Of a stretch of DNA of 64,000 nucleotides, positions 1 through 13,000 are shown piece by piece (the first letter of the stretch is position 1; each line of letters starts with the position of its first letter). Position numbers and translations under genes: made by a program. The DNA lies in contig NC_081406.1 in NCBI RefSeq assembly GCF_030272615.1, positions 114,361,783 through 114,425,782 on the forward strand. The letters are read 5' to 3'. The notes under the pieces were generated by a model. The model saw only the letters and a program-made list of their open reading frames with translations. It searched no databases and was not told the origin of the DNA. The DNA comes from Cryptomeria japonica. Its lineage: Eukaryota > Streptophyta > Pinopsida > Cupressales > Cupressaceae.

Positions 1-458
1 ATACCATACCCTAAGACCAATTTTAGTAGGTCGGCTCTACAAGATATTACAATTAAAAACATTTTACAAATAATATAATATCCAATGAAATAACCGATTA
101 ATCATGTCAACTTAATGCATTTACAACAATAATAAATCATCTCCATAGTGTGCCATGCTAATCTGGAAAAGATAAACCTGTCGGTGTAACCCTAGATAAC
201 CTGGACCTATTTGTCGGTAAAACAAAATATGCAAATATGAATATACCAATGATTATTACTTCAAAATAAAGTGTCCACATGATTTCTTCAACATTACCAA
301 GTGTCTTCCATATCATTCCAGGTACGGGTGAACATTATATCCTGCCGATTAATCATATACCAGTAACTGTTGCATAGATTACTGCTTTCCGGTGAATGTT
401 GCTGGATCTCCAAAGTAGGTGTTGACATCAATGACAAAACCATACCAAAATACCAACA
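1..458 (-). repeat. Right-hand part of an antisense copia LTR (element left of window)
   Basis: This stretch matches the last ~460 bases of the LTR at 36061-37135: the same order of 'ctaagaccaattttagtagg', 'gatctggaa', the tenfold-repeated CCGGT-like motifs, and the end 'catcaatgacaaaacc...taccaaca'. It ends on the canonical CA at 458. No antisense PPT follows, so it is the outer (5') LTR of a minus-strand copia whose body lies beyond position 1. The sequence past 458 is unrelated. Confidence 0.8.
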
Positions 459-1873
459 CCCTCTACAACCATCATCGTTGGAACTCCATCCGCTGCCCAA
501 GCAGCCCCCGCTCTGCCTGAGCCCGCAGCCCCAGTGGCCACTGCCCGGCCCGGCCTCCCCACCGCCTGGCCTTCCTACCATCAGCATTCACCTCCCTACA
601 CCACCCGGCCACCGTGCTCAGCCGCCGACCACCAGAGCTCCGCTCATCCACCACTAGAGCACCACTCCCTAGCCACCTCCACCCAAACAAGCCACCAGAC
701 TCCCTTTTTTGGCTTTTTCAGGGGGAGGTTTGGTTTTTTGGCTTTATCTTGGGCATACAGGGTCATTTTTTCAAAAATGAATAGGTGTCAGAAAGCTAGT
801 TTCGAGGCCAACCTCATGGTGTTGGTAATTTTTTCCAATTTTTCTATTTGACTATGTTTTTTTCTAGTCAAAGGGAGGTCTAGTTTTTGCACTCTGGGAG
901 CTATAGAATGAGCATCCAACCTCTATTTTTTGAAAAATTTATATTTTTAGAAAGCATGTGTTGTGTCCTTTCCAACCATATGAGTTTTATTTCTAGATTC
1001 TGCTCCATGCATATTTTATTCAGTTTTTTTCTTTTTAGCACTCAGGTGGATATCGTGGTTGTTTCAGATCCTAGGATCTTTTCTCTAAGTAGGGTGTCTC
1101 TATTTTGGTTCACGTTTCTATTTTCCAGTCTTCTTATCATTGCAGCTTGTATTTATGCAAATGCACTGAGATAAAGTGCCATCATGCATTATTTCCTTGG
1201 AATCTTGTATATCTTGTGTCTTGTTGTACATGCACTATTAATCAAGTGCCATGAGGGGGTTGATGTTTGCCTATTGTTTTCCATCTTCCTTTGTCAAGTG
1301 AGTGTGTCAAGTGAGTGTTCCTTCCACGACACCATGTACTTGTCTCAACACCTTTGATGTTCTTGGTTCTTCGTCATGCAATTTTTTTTGGCTATCCTTT
1401 TCAGTGTTCCTGTCCCTCTCCCAGTTCTGCATTATGGGGAGGTTTATCTTGTTGGTTCTACTACTTCCATGGTTCAATTGATCAGCTCTTCAGGCTTTGG
1501 TTTTTCATGCCATTTGTATCTTTGATTTCAGCTGTTTGTCTTGTTTTCCTTCTGATTCAATTAGTGTCATTTGAGGGCACTCATATAGATTATAGTCTTC
1601 TCTACCTGGTCATGTTCTAGTTCAATGGAGGTTCTTCAGATCACTAGTTATTCTTCGACAGAGTTTGCAGGTTCTTCATGCTTCAATGATATTCTTTTCC
1701 ATCTCTTTTTGGAGTAGAGTTTTGTTCCCATGTGGTTTTCTCTATTTCTCCAGTTCATAGAGATTTCATTGTATTTGGGTACCTGATCAGGCCTTGTTAC
1801 GGGGACCCATCTTTATTGCTTTCAATAGCTATTCTAGGTTTTAGCTTCTCCCTAAGTCTATCTTAAGGGGGGG
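459..1873 (+). mobile_element. Internal remnant of a forward copia-type element (E2)
   Basis: No coding domain is recognisable. Positions 459-700 are GC-rich and proline-coding in one frame, unlike the AT-rich surroundings. Positions 700-1300 are T-rich and carry pieces resembling the leader of elements C and L, such as 'gcactgagataaagtgcca' near 1165 compared with 15503 and 51570. The stretch ends in a polypurine tract (cttaaggggggg, about 1862-1873) directly before an LTR start. I read it as the leader plus 3' end of an element whose coding part was deleted. The short ORFs here look accidental. Confidence 0.5.
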
Positions 1874-2241
1874 TGTTAGAGTATTCAGGTATTTACTTGA
1901 TTAATTAAACATTATTTGTTTAATTATTTAAGTTCCCTTTATCTCTTTTACACTTAAGCTAACTTTAGGTGCATATAATTAATTATTTTAATTAATTATT
2001 ATGTGCAAACCTAGGTTTTCCCTTTTAGGGTTTCTCGACCTATTAAAGGTTGAGTTCTTTCTTTTCATTGTATGAAGAAGGATTATTATTGACAATACAT
2101 TTTGGAGATTATTGAGCTCTCATCTTTTGGAGCATATTTTTTCTGTGTATTCTTTCCTTCTATAATTTGCTTCATTGCTTCTCCTTGTAACAGGTTTTTC
2201 AGCTTGCAGAGATTATTTGGGCTCCTGTGGGGTTGTATTTT
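1874..2241 (+). repeat. Truncated 3' LTR of element E2
   Basis: It begins TGTTAGAGTATTCAGG immediately after a G-run PPT, as a copia 3' LTR does. It is AT-rich, with repeated TTAATTAA-like stretches at 1900-2000. The end is lost: from about 2242 the sequence is homologous to the inside of LTR D (compare 'catccacaacaagtaaaac' here with 7410 onward). Element D therefore replaced or was fused to its end. Confidence 0.65.
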
Positions 2242-3155
2242 CTCATCCACAACAAGTAAAACATCCACCATAACATGTGTTTATACGTGGAAAACCCAAA
2301 TGGGAAAAACCACGGTGAGATGGGACTCACAAGTTAAAGATCCCAAAGCTATGTTAGGAGCTATACCTTGTTAAAGGTAGTACCCTTTTTGGAGTAACCT
2401 CGGTAGAGGATTTTAAACCCAAACTAATGGATCACCTTGTTAAAGTATTTTTACATTGAAGCTTGTTAGAGCTTACCCGATTAGGGGATTTGACTATTGT
2501 AGTGATTAGAAAACAATAGGTGGTGTGATCTAGAAGTAGCACAACTTTCTTGAATAGATCCTCTTCTGCTCACTCAAAACTGCATCACCGACATACTCTG
2601 CTATGCCTTTAGTAAATCACAGCAACTTAACACTTCTATCTTGCATCATTAAAATAGTTCATCATAATGTCATTATATAGACATTAGATTTCATGTCGAC
2701 TCAGGAATCATATCACAATTTCCTAGGTGCAATGTATCTAGACAATCTAACATAACTCATCACAGATTGCCACCGAATTTGTCGATTAGGGATACCTCAT
2801 CACAACCGGTGATAGCTCATTACACAATCATTGAAATAGGTTGAAACACCGATACTGATTAAGAGTTAACCTCTTCCAACTCATAGATCGATTGTCCTCC
2901 TTTTGCTTTCTTGATGGTATCCTTTGAATCTCCAAGCTAGTGTCATTCCATTCCTGAATATACCGGTTAGACACCCTCAAAATTGTTTGAACTTAACTAT
3001 ACATATAATACCGGTTTTACAATGCAAAGACTTAGGAGTAATACTAGTTTGTCTTAACTAAGATAACTAAGACAATGTGAACATATGTGTGTGTATACAT
3101 GTTCCATCAATGACAACACATGAACTCATCCATTACAATCATCATCAAGACAAAA
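2242..3155 (-). repeat. 3' LTR of element D, outer end missing
   Basis: It parallels 7410-8394 nearly base for base, for example 'gtggaaaacccaaatggg', 'ttcatgtcg' and 'gaactcatccattacaatc'. Its inner end (caagacaaaa) is a decayed form of the 'caagccaaca' seen at 8394. The terminal hairpin region present at 7276-7320 is absent here. Confidence 0.85.
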
Positions 3156-3184
3156 ATCTCCCCCTTTGGCATTGATGGCAACAC
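3156..3184 (-). promoter_or_regulatory. PPT and upstream arm of element D
   Basis: The minus strand reads CATCAATGCCAAAGGGGGAG directly before the LTR. This is the purine primer for plus-strand DNA synthesis. The bases before it (3165-3184) can pair with 3101-3117 inside the LTR. A second G5 tract preceded by TTGTCAAA lies at about 3297-3315. Confidence 0.8.
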
Positions 3185-3399
3185 TTAGAAATTTTTAATA
3201 GCTTTACAACTAAGTGTGCTTACAAAAATTTTACAAACATATTTCTACTCTCCCTTAACAATACATACAAAATTATCACAACACATACATATTTCTACTC
3301 CCCCTTTGACAACAATGCCAAATTGAAAAGTAAAATACATATATATTATATCAAAATTGGCATAAAAAGTTTAAATATACAAAAATGTAAGAGTCTTTA

Positions 3400-5421
3400 T
3401 CAAGGAGTGTTCATTGCAATTTTCAAGAAAATGTGAGTGAAAGTGATCTTCATCTAATAAAAATCATTTTCCCATGTTTCCAATAAGGTTTCATTGATCT
3501 CAATGGTTGTCATAACCTGTGCAGTGAATTATTCCATCACATCCATTGTGCTCATTTTTGGAGTAGCCAAAACCACTTCTACATCCTTGTATGCCCATTG
3601 TAAGATGTCCACTTTAGGTCTTAACTGGTTCTTTATCTCTTTTACGGATCGGAGTCTCTTAGCCTATTCAAAATAATCGACATCTAACCGATTTTGCAAA
3701 TCATCAACCAATTTTCCAAAAGCTAAGGCTGAATCCTATAAAGGTGTTTAGCAGTACATACCCTTTCTAGTTCCTATTCTATCTCTTCTCATATTTCTTG
3801 TTTCTATAGCAGTCCTCAAAAGATCTTTATTCGGGGATAAAGCAATCTTCGCTATATCAATATCTTTCATTATTTTCTCTCCTCTTTTCTTTCTGTTATT
3901 CTTCTCAGCTAGAGTCTGAGCAACTTCTTCAAGGGACTTCAATTGGTCAGAAGCATCATAAACCAACTATCCAAGCTTTCCAATAGGAGTTGACAAGTTT
4001 CCAATATTAGTCTTCGGTAGAAGACTAGACAGAATCTCAACAACAGTTTGAATTGTTTCTGCTTCCTTCCTCTACTCTTTCAAACTTATCTTTTGAGCTC
4101 TAGGTTGCATCATTGTGGCAATCTCCATGAATTTAGATGCACTCATCTTATCTACATCTATAGGCCCTTTGATTCTTATTGATTCATCCTCATCATCAAT
4201 GTGTTTCTTAACCATTTCTTTTTCCTTTTCAACTGATATCTTCTCCTTTGTTTTCTTTGTCTCTTCCTCCTTTTTCTATTTAGATGCCTTCACTTCAACC
4301 TCTTTCTCAGGTTTATCTTTCTCTTGTTCTTCCTTTATTTGTTTCTCCTGAGTAACTGTTGTAACTAGTGGCAATTTATTTTCCACTTGGTGTTCTTTTA
4401 CCGATGGATGTTGAATATCCACACTAGGTTGAATTATTGGTGCTTCAACTACTTTTTCATGTGTAACATTAATGATCGATAGTTGTAATGGTTGCATAAT
4501 TGGTTCAATGATATCACTAGATAAATAAATGGTGGTATTGAATATCATCTACAAAGATAACCGGTAGAGAGTCATCCTTATGCTTAATATGATAGACAAT
4601 ATCTAGTGCAACAATTTTTTCTTCATCTAACTTCGGTTGTTCTCCAGTCTCTATTTGATCAGTTTTATTAGACTTTATCTACTCATGCATCCTTTGAATA
4701 TTTTTAGCTATCTGATGAGTTTCAACTTCTATAGATTTTACCGTTCATTCATTAACATCAACCAATTCCTTATAGCCTCAAATAGGTCATAATATGCATC
4801 CTCAACAATCATTCTGTATGCTACATGCACAACTATAGATGGCACACTGTTCATTTTACTAGAATAAAATATCTTGTATCTAATAACCATAGTAGCTAGT
4901 CTAACTATTGGGTCCTTAATGTTGTTAACTAAAAATACACGACCATCAAAGGTAGTCTGAGTTAGTGTTACCACTATTTCTTTTGAAATCTTCCTCAGCT
5001 TAGGAACTTCACTGATTTTCCAAAAATCAGTCATTGTATGGACTGCTTCCTTTGTGATTGTGTGTGACTTTTCAAGATACATATTTTCACCATGCACATG
5101 ACTAAGAATTATCCTAACATGTTCTTCTTCAAAATCTTAAAGAAAATACGCCGCATTGTGAAAACCCTTTTTATAAACCCTAATGTACTTGACTTTAATT
5201 TTGCCACTTTTATCACACAAGGATTTCAGTTCAGAGTAAATTAATAATGATCTGAAATCTTCAATTTTATAATCAATGTAACTGGATAAATCACCTTTTA
5301 TCATAACACCATCAATAACTTGAGAAAAAACATTATATGACACTATTTTGTTCATTTCCATAGACTCCATAGGTTCCGCAGTGATCATAAGTCTCTCTCC
5401 TTCCTTAGAGGATGATGCCAT
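3400..5421 (-). pseudogene. ORF2 of element D, unknown protein (674 codons, several stops)
   Basis: The frame from ATG at 5421 (MASSSKEG) to TGA at 3400 has no frameshift but about ten in-frame stops, including those after 5137 and 4738. The middle part, about residues 100-230, carries 'ITKEAV', 'TLTQTTFDGR', 'NNIKDPIVRLATMVIRYK' and 'VHVAYRMIVEDAYYDL'. It aligns with ORF2 of F and A at the same relative position, so the protein was under selection before decay. The C-terminal third is Lys/Glu-rich and probably coiled. No enzyme motif is seen. The 'ITKEAI...TGL' style faintly recalls putative plant transposon/plant-mobile-type domains, but I cannot assign it. Confidence 0.7.
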
Positions 5422-5995
5422 TCTGGATAAACTCAATTTGAGAGAGATTAACAAAATAATACCTTAATTCCTCCATGGTGGCAAGTTTTCCATTTGATCT
5501 ATCAAATTTACACCCATTTTGCCTTTGCAAATCTTCGAATCCAATTGAATCTTTCAATCCTCAACTCAAATTCGTCTACAATCAACTAGAAAATCTCTTT
5601 TTCACTCTCCAAGTTCTCAATTACTCTTTTTCAAATACAATTAGGGTAAAAATAACATTGTAAGAATCACTTTTATAAACTTTACCAATTGCATTAATTG
5701 CTCGACTGATAGGGTAACAAACCCTAATATACCACTTAACAAAACTTCCCTATACTGACAGGTGTATAACCGGTTGACAATCTTTTGAAAAACCGATAGA
5801 CAAAGATATCAAGAATTCTCACAAAACAACTCAAAATACAAACTCTCTTACCACACATTCTTCAAGGGGCCCGGAAGTAGATTTAACGCTATGCTCCCCT
5901 TAGGCTTGTTCAAAGGCTTAGGTCTCCGGTGTACGATTCTCCACATTAGGTGAAGGAATAGATTCTTCTTCAGTCTTGTCCTTACTCTTCTTTTT

Positions 5996-7213
5996 CTAGA
6001 TTTTGTTCATCTCCTCTCTATTTTCCTCTACATTGACCTTTTGCTTACCTTTCTGATCTTTAGAGTCATTAACTGGTTTTTTCTTCCTGGTTCTATAGAG
6101 CTTTGCCATGTGTCTCAGTTTGTGACAATGATAGAAAGCCATTCTAGATGATCTCCAAGGTCCTACATTACCTCTTCCAATTCTCCTTTTGCAACTCATA
6201 GCCACATGACCATAATTATTACAAATGGTGAAAATCACATTAGTTGCCTTTTCCATTTCAAATGGACTAAACCGGTTGACATAGGGTTTCTACCAATTCA
6301 TGTTTCCTCAATTATCATAGATTCTACTCCAGTCACCATTAGGTCTTGGATTCATGTGTGGTGCCAGATTGTTTGCTCCATATCTATATTCAACTGATCT
6401 ATATCCATACATGTTGCATGTAAAATAGTGACCTTCAAATCTCCTAGATACATACCTAGCATTTGCATTATAGGTTGTATTCTCATTAGGTCTGCTTCTA
6501 CATATATTTGCAGTATGTCTAGGTTTATGACAGGCAAAGCAAACAAGTTTAAAAACTTTCTTACCGGCAGGCTTGCGAGCATTAGAAGCAGTTTTACCTT
6601 TGTGTATGTTTCTCTTTATACCAGAAGATTCTCCTTTCTTAGATGTATTAAAACCTAGTCCAGATGTGTCACCTTTCATCCTCTGAGGTTGAATATGCTC
6701 ATCCAGCATAGAAGAACTCTTATTAAAATTTTCCAGCTTTCCATTAGCCCTAGTGAGCTCTCTGGTAAGATCTTCATTGTGTTTTGTAAGAGTCTCTCTT
6801 AGAGATGTTTCCATTTCAAGATCTAGTAGCAAAGCCTCCTTCTTTTCTTTTTCTTCATGATAATTCTCATTGAAAGTTGCATTCTCTTGTTTGATCTTAG
6901 CAATATCATTATCTCTTTCTTTGATTAGGTCTTCAGTTGCCCTCCTTGCTTCAAGCTCTTGGCTCATGCAAATAGTTAGGGGTTATAACTCTCTTCTTAG
7001 ATTTAGCTTTTCACCGTTGAGTTTTTCAACTTCTTTAGCTAATGCATCAATGATAGCTTCATCTGAAGAACTATTATTAGATATCTCCAATAGTTGTTTA
7101 GTCAACTCTCTCCTTTTGACTTGTGAAGATTTAAATCTGACCCTTAGGGTTTCAAGATCTTCCTTGGTAGCATCAACCACTCTAGCCATCTCTAAATAAC
7201 TCATATCCCCCAT
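5996..7213 (-). pseudogene. ORF1 of element D: coiled-coil Gag-like protein with CCHC knuckles
   Basis: The first ATG is at 7213 (MGDMSYLEMARVVD). The N-terminal half is a long heptad-rich Glu/Lys/Leu coiled coil (7213-6700). It is followed by a basic linker and a row of zinc knuckles: CFACHKPRHTANIC, a second with CNMYGYRS (histidine lost), ICNNYGHVAMSC, and YHCHKLRHMAKLY with two cysteines lost. Stops or frameshifts separate the parts at about 6968 and 6307. The role inferred from the family is RNA binding and particle assembly. The row of four knuckles is unusual for copia Gag, which normally has one, and is also seen in A and F. Confidence 0.75.
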
Positions 7214-7260
7214 GGTGGCTTTAGGGTTTCCTTCCAAGTGAATAAGCCTTAAGAAAGTTT

Positions 7261-7275
7261 GGATTTGATACCAAT
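7261..7275 (-). promoter_or_regulatory. Primer-binding site of element D
   Basis: The minus strand reads ATTGGTATCAAATCC immediately inside the LTR. This is the TGGTATCA type complementary to the 3' end of initiator-Met tRNA, used by most plant copia elements. Confidence 0.8.
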
Positions 7276-8394
7276 CGATAGACTTATAAAGTACTAAGAG
7301 GGGGGGTGAATCAGTGATAGAAAAAACAATACCACTTTAAAGACAGACCGGTAAAGATACTTAACAAATTTACTTAATACTATACATGCAATCCAAAATT
7401 ATATTAAAACATCCACAAAAAGTAAAACATCCACCATAACATAAGTGTTTATATGTGGAAAACCCAAATGGGAAAAACCACGGTGAGATGGGACTCACAA
7501 GTCAACTATCTGCAGTAATAGGCAACTAATCGGTAAAGGTCTACAAAAGTGCTCTGCTAGGAGCGAATCCTATTAAAGATCCCAAATCTCTGTTAGGAGC
7601 TATACCTTGTTAAAGGTAGTACCCTATTAGGAGTAACCTCGGTAGAGGATTTCAAACCCAAACTAATGGATCACCTTGTTAAAGGATTTGTACATTGAAG
7701 CTTGTTAGAGCTTACCTAGTAAGGGGATTTGACTATTGTAGTGATTAGAAAACAACAGGTGGTTTGATCTAGAAGTAGCACAATTTACTTGAATAGATCC
7801 TCTTCTGCTCACTCAAAACTGCATCACCAACATACTCTGCTATGCATTCAGTAAATTGCAATAACTTAACACTTCTATCTCGCATCATAAAAATAGTTCA
7901 TCATAATGTCATTATATAGACATTAGATTTCATGTCGGCTCAGGAATCATATCACAATTTCCTAGGTATAGTGTATCTGGACAATCTAACATAACTCATC
8001 ACAAATTACCACCAAATCTGTCAGTTAGGGATACCTCATCACAACCAGTGATAACTCATCACACAATCAGTAAAACCGGTTGAAACACCAATATCGGTTA
8101 AGAGTTAACCTCTTCCAACTCATAGACTGATTGTCCTCCTTTTGTTTTTTTGATGGTCTCCGTTAAATCTCCAAGCTAGTGTCATGCCATTCCTGAATAT
8201 ACCAGTTAGACACCCTCAAAACTATTTGAACCTAACTATACATATAATACCAGTTTTACAATGCAAATACTTATGAGTAATACTAGTTTGTCTTAAGTAA
8301 GATGACTAAGACAATGTGAACATATGTGTGTGTATACATGTGCCATCAATGACAACACATGAACTCATCCATTACAATCATCATCAAGCCAACA
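7276..8394 (-). repeat. 5' LTR of element D
   Basis: 1119 bp. The PBS-proximal edge reads CGATAG (TG decayed to CG) and the outer edge ends CCAACA. A hairpin with a G7 loop lies at 7293-7315. It matches 2242-3155. Confidence 0.85.
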
Positions 8395-8779
8395 CTTACA
8401 TGGATAGTTTCATCTCCTAGTAGCATCTTCACATCCTAGTACAGGTGCTCATCCTTAAACAAAAACAAACCTTTTAGCCTCCAATTCCTGAATCATCCAA
8501 GAAATGGAACTAATTTCTTATCAGTATGGAAGGAGAAATTGGCTTCCATGTTGCGTAAGGCACCCAAGACAATTTGGCATACAATATGATACCAATAAAA
8601 TGGCACTCCAACAACACTTTGCCCAATCCAATCAAGCTTTAAACACCTCACACTCAATTATGATAGCCATCTGCCGTCGATATTTATCACAATCTCTGCC
8701 ATCATTCCTCTGAATGTTCTAGTTCATCCGCACAATTCATCTACACAAGCCGACATTAAATCCATCTAAATATTAGATC
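8395..8779. other. Unassigned spacer between D and F
   Basis: About 385 bp of AT-rich sequence with no coding domain, LTR edge or PBS that I recognise. The 5' LTR and PBS of element F should lie here but are missing, so this may be filler or an eroded edge from the D/F junction. Confidence 0.4.
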
Positions 8780-9722
8780 ATGGAAAATTAGGGCAAAGAT
8801 GATGAATGTGACAAGCTTGAGAGAGAGAATGTTTCCTTGAAGAATGAGATGCAATCCATTATGATGAGACTGACTAAGGAGATTGAGGACCAAAAGAAAA
8901 ATGAGGAGAATTTGGCACAATCATTGAAGGAAAGAGTTGATGAATGCTTCGGGATTACCTATGGTAATGATCAGTTAAAGCTTGAGTTGACACAGTCAAG
9001 GAATAATGGGCAAGAATTTGAAAGATAGATTGTTGCCTTAAGGGATGAACTTACTACTGCTAATGACTACAAAGAAAAATTCAAAGCTATCTCAGCAAGA
9101 CTTGATAAGATGTTGGAAAGTTAGAGACATGGAAAGGACATGCGAGGACTTGGATTTGAGAAAGGAGAATCAGAAGAAGAGAAGGAATCCTTTGGTAAGA
9201 TAGCCTAATGCTCATAAATTCAATGGTAGATGTTTTGCTTGCTATAAATTTAGTCATATGGCGAAGCAATGCAGAAGTAGGATGAATAATGGAATAGACA
9301 ACATATATATTGTTTTTACCGGTCAGTACTTCAAATGCAATAATTTTGGTCACAAGTCAAATGCGTGTAGAGAAGTAATGAATAACTTCCAAAATAAGAG
9401 GTGTTATACTTGTGGGATATTTGGACATATATCTAACTATTGCAGGATGAGACCAAATCAGATGAGCTTCATACCTATGCATAATAATGTTGTTTATCGT
9501 GCATGGAACAAAACCGGTCATATTGCAAAGTACTAAAGAAGAAAGAAAAAGAATGCTCTAGTAGATAATAAAGCTGATGAAAAGGGTAAAGCAAAGGTTG
9601 AAAAAATAAGAGAGAAACATAAGAAGAAATGGGTTCAAGTGCAAAATACACAATCTGTAGATCAGAACGGGTCCGCACTGGAAGTTGGTGTTGGATCTTC
9701 ATCCATCAACTGGGGCTTTTAG
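8780..9722 (+). pseudogene. ORF1 of element F: coiled coil plus CCHC knuckles
   Basis: The ATG at 8780 opens MEN-stop-GKDDECDKLERENV. A coiled coil (NEMQSIMMRLTKEIEDQKKN) closely matches the ORF1 of A (NEMQGLTMRLCKDIEDRKKN). Knuckles follow near 9236-9535: CFACYKFSHMAKQC-like, CNNFGHKSNAC, CYTCGIFGHISNYC, and a decayed AWNKTGHIAKY. A Lys-rich tail ends at TAG 9720-9722. At least one frameshift and several stops are present. Confidence 0.75.
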
Positions 9723-10092
9723 CCTTAGGGGGAGGCAAATTCATGCAAATCTTGCATTACCGATGGATTGTAGATGGGAATAGTTGAATTTCAGTTGATA
9801 CTTGAAATTTTGATGGCTGATTTCGACATTCGGTAGTTGAATAGGGTATCCGGTTGGATATCTGATATGCATTTATTTCAAAGTCAAATTAGGGTTTGTG
9901 AGAGTAAAAAGGAAAATATGAGAATCATGTCTCACTTTGTGAATAATGTTTTCAACCTACAGAATGAGGTGAACAAGACTTCTAGGCACTCTAAGAGCAA
10001 GAAGTAATTCAACAGAAGGGTTAGGGCATCCAACAGAAAGTTGAGGCATTTTTTGAAGTGCAAATATTTAAGTTTAATTTTTGAAATTAGAA

Positions 10093-13000
10093 ATGGAATC
10101 TTCTTCTTCTATTGCTATGTCATTAGCTGTTGAGGTTAAGGATAGAGCACATCCAGAATTCAAGAAGCACCCACATAAATCCAAGGAGGACAACCCAATT
10201 GGTGCATTTTCGTCCATTCTACACAGAGTTTTTCAAATTGAAGATGTTAGGGAATACATTCATTGTGAGATTGAGGAAACCAGCTAAGAAGATATTTTGT
10301 ATTTATACACAGACAACATTATGGATGAGATTGGGAATTTGAAGCTAGAATTTATGGAGATGCAGAGAAAGGGTTTCATGCAGTTCATGAATTTTGCATC
10401 ATTTGATGAGAAGGAATGGGTTTGGTATGTGTTAAGGAGGATACATGATGAATTTATCTAGTTAGATCAGCCATACAAGATCACTCCTGAGGTGATTAGG
10501 GTAGTGACATGCTTAGATCAAACAGGTGTGAAGCTAGGGTTGTGGAAGGTCACAAACACAATGGTTACCAAGTTAACCGATGTTGAGTATGATGGCAGAC
10601 ATATGAAGATTGACACAATTAGAGATGATGATGTAAAGTTTGCAGCAATGGTTGTTGGTTATAAGTTGTGTTAGTCAAACCAACTAAATTTTGTGTCTCG
10701 TACAACCATTCATGCTGCCTACCAGATGGTGAAGGAAGATGAACATTATGATTTGTGTAGTGTTCTTCTTGAAGAGCTCTTGATTAACCTAAACAAGATT
10801 AAGAAAGACAAGACACATGTTTTCATGCATGGTTCTTTGGTTATATGTTTGACACTTTACTTCGTGAACCAGATTCCCATAACCATTAGAGTACAATGGG
10901 AATTTGACAGACTGGTGGCCCAGCAGATCAAGCAAGGTCTAGATAGAATTGGGAATAGAGACAATCAGAAGGCTTCTCTATGGGCATTTTTCAAATTTTC
11001 TAGGAGAAGATAAAGCAAAGAGTAAGAATACCAAGAGAAATTGTCGGCAAGTATGAGGCTACAATCTATTTTATGGTAAATAAATATGAATACCTTATGG
11101 AGGTAGTAGAACCCTAGACATTATGGATTATGCCAATGGGATATGAAGTTGATACAAGAACCCTTGATGCATATGCTCAGCACTTGCTGAATGCTTTGGT
11201 GGACTCAAGGGAAGAGAGGTTCGGTACTTATGAGAAGAAAAATATGAAACTTCACGCCAAATTTACTAAACCTTAGGGGAAGACAAAATTAACCAAGATT
11301 TTTGAAGAAATTCTTGTGGAGGAGGTCATCCGAGAGAGAGAGTTAGGGCCACAATAGCTATGAGAGATGTAGAAGAAAAAAAGAAGAAGCAAAAGATAGC
11401 TCCGACATCTTCATAGGCCAAGCCTAGGGTGACAAGGTCTTCTCCCGCCCCGATGAAGACACCTCCAACACAAATAGAACCATCAAGCTCATCCACTAAA
11501 GGCAAGGGAGTTCTGAGATAGAAATAGAAAATTTAGAGGGAATGTGTTGTTGTATCTCCAGTGGCATCTAAGATAGAGTCAAATATGGAAATCCAAAAGG
11601 CCTTGAATAAAGGTGAGTTTGCAAGGGTAATTTGGAAGCCTCAATCTGGTGGAGAGAAGAAAGAGTAAAAAGAGAAGAAGATTAAATCTGAACCTATCCC
11701 ATCTAGTAGGCTGAAGAGAGGAAGGAGAATCAAATCAAATTTGGATGAAGCTATTGAATCTGGTAAGTTGGAAACAGCTCAGACCAAATATCAAATTGTT
11801 CCTCCATTATCTACTCAAGAATTAATTAATGAAATAAGGATGGAAACTTGAAAAATATTTATGTATATTATAAGAATTTGGATGATAATTATAAGAGACA
11901 GATTGAGGAATTTCTAGTGTTGCATTTAGATATATTTGGAAAAACTTTAATTGAATTAGAACTTAATCTTCCAAAAGATCTGTACAGTCTTCTTGATGCA
12001 AGAAGAAAATTAGCAAATCAGATGGATAAGGAGATGAAGGAAATATAACTGGCGAATCTATGTACCAGTATCACTATGGAAGAAATCAATAAGTTGATTG
12101 AGCAAGAAAATAAGAAGGAATTTAGGAGTAGACACAGGGTGAATAGTCTTATGATTGGGAGAGTAGAATAAATAAGGAAGGAAAGTATAGAGATATGAAA
12201 TAAATTTCTTATAGAGAACAATTTGCCAATTACTTCCCTTCTGAAAGTAGGATCTAATGCTCTAGATTGACAAGTTAAAGATACTTAGGTAGAGAACCCT
12301 CTGGCAGAAGATGAAGAGAAATTAGATGATGTATAGGATGTTGCAAAGCAATAGGTTTTGGACATTGAGGATGATCAGAATCCTCTGGAGAAGGCAAAGC
12401 TGGAAGCAGATTAGAAAAAAGAAAAACCAATTGAGATAGAGGTTGGTGCACCAAGTGGTGACACCAGTACGCATGAGGCACATACAAGTGAAAAAGGTGA
12501 AGCAGGGTAGGAAGAAGGGAAAAAGGAAGAGGAGCAGTAGAAGGAATAGGGCAAAATATTTCAATCAGCAAAAATTGCTGCAAAGGACAAAGGCAAAATA
12601 AAAGTGGCAAAAAGTCGTATTCTTATGGCAAGTGACACTTCAAAAATTCAAAGCCAAGGGAATTTTGCACAATTCAACAATAGTTTGATAAGCCATTCAA
12701 TCAAATGACCCTGATAGAGAGGATGATTATAGCTTCTGCACTATAAGCCCAAGCTAGTCAAGAGTTAGCTCAATCTGAGTCAGAGGAGAAGAATCTTATT
12801 GAGAGGAAAGTTAGAGTTTTAAAGCAGGTAGTCTTGGAACTTCAACTTGTTTTTGATACTAGCTCATCTGGCAAGCTACAACAACTGGTAAGATATATAT
12901 AAAATCAGTTTGATTAATTAACCAAGGCATCTACTAGACATGCTATGGAGAAGTTCAAGGGAGCAAGAATGCAAACATTCTTGATAATGATCAAAAGTGA

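Larger units (their letters stand above)
2242..8394 (-). mobile_element. Element D: antisense two-ORF non-autonomous LTR retrotransposon
   Basis: The two LTR copies (2242-3155 partial, 7276-8394) are direct repeats flanking 4.1 kb. On the minus strand the order is 5' LTR, PBS, ORF1 (coiled coil plus zinc knuckles), ORF2, PPT, 3' LTR. No protease, integrase, RT or RNase H is visible in any frame, so movement would need enzymes in trans. The left LTR lacks about 150 bp of its outer end, so no target duplication can be tested. Elements A and F have the same plan. Confidence 0.85.

Noticed and set aside
370-851. Proline-rich ORFs as a host gene exon
   Set aside because: They start inside an LTR and follow base composition; no homology that I can recognise.
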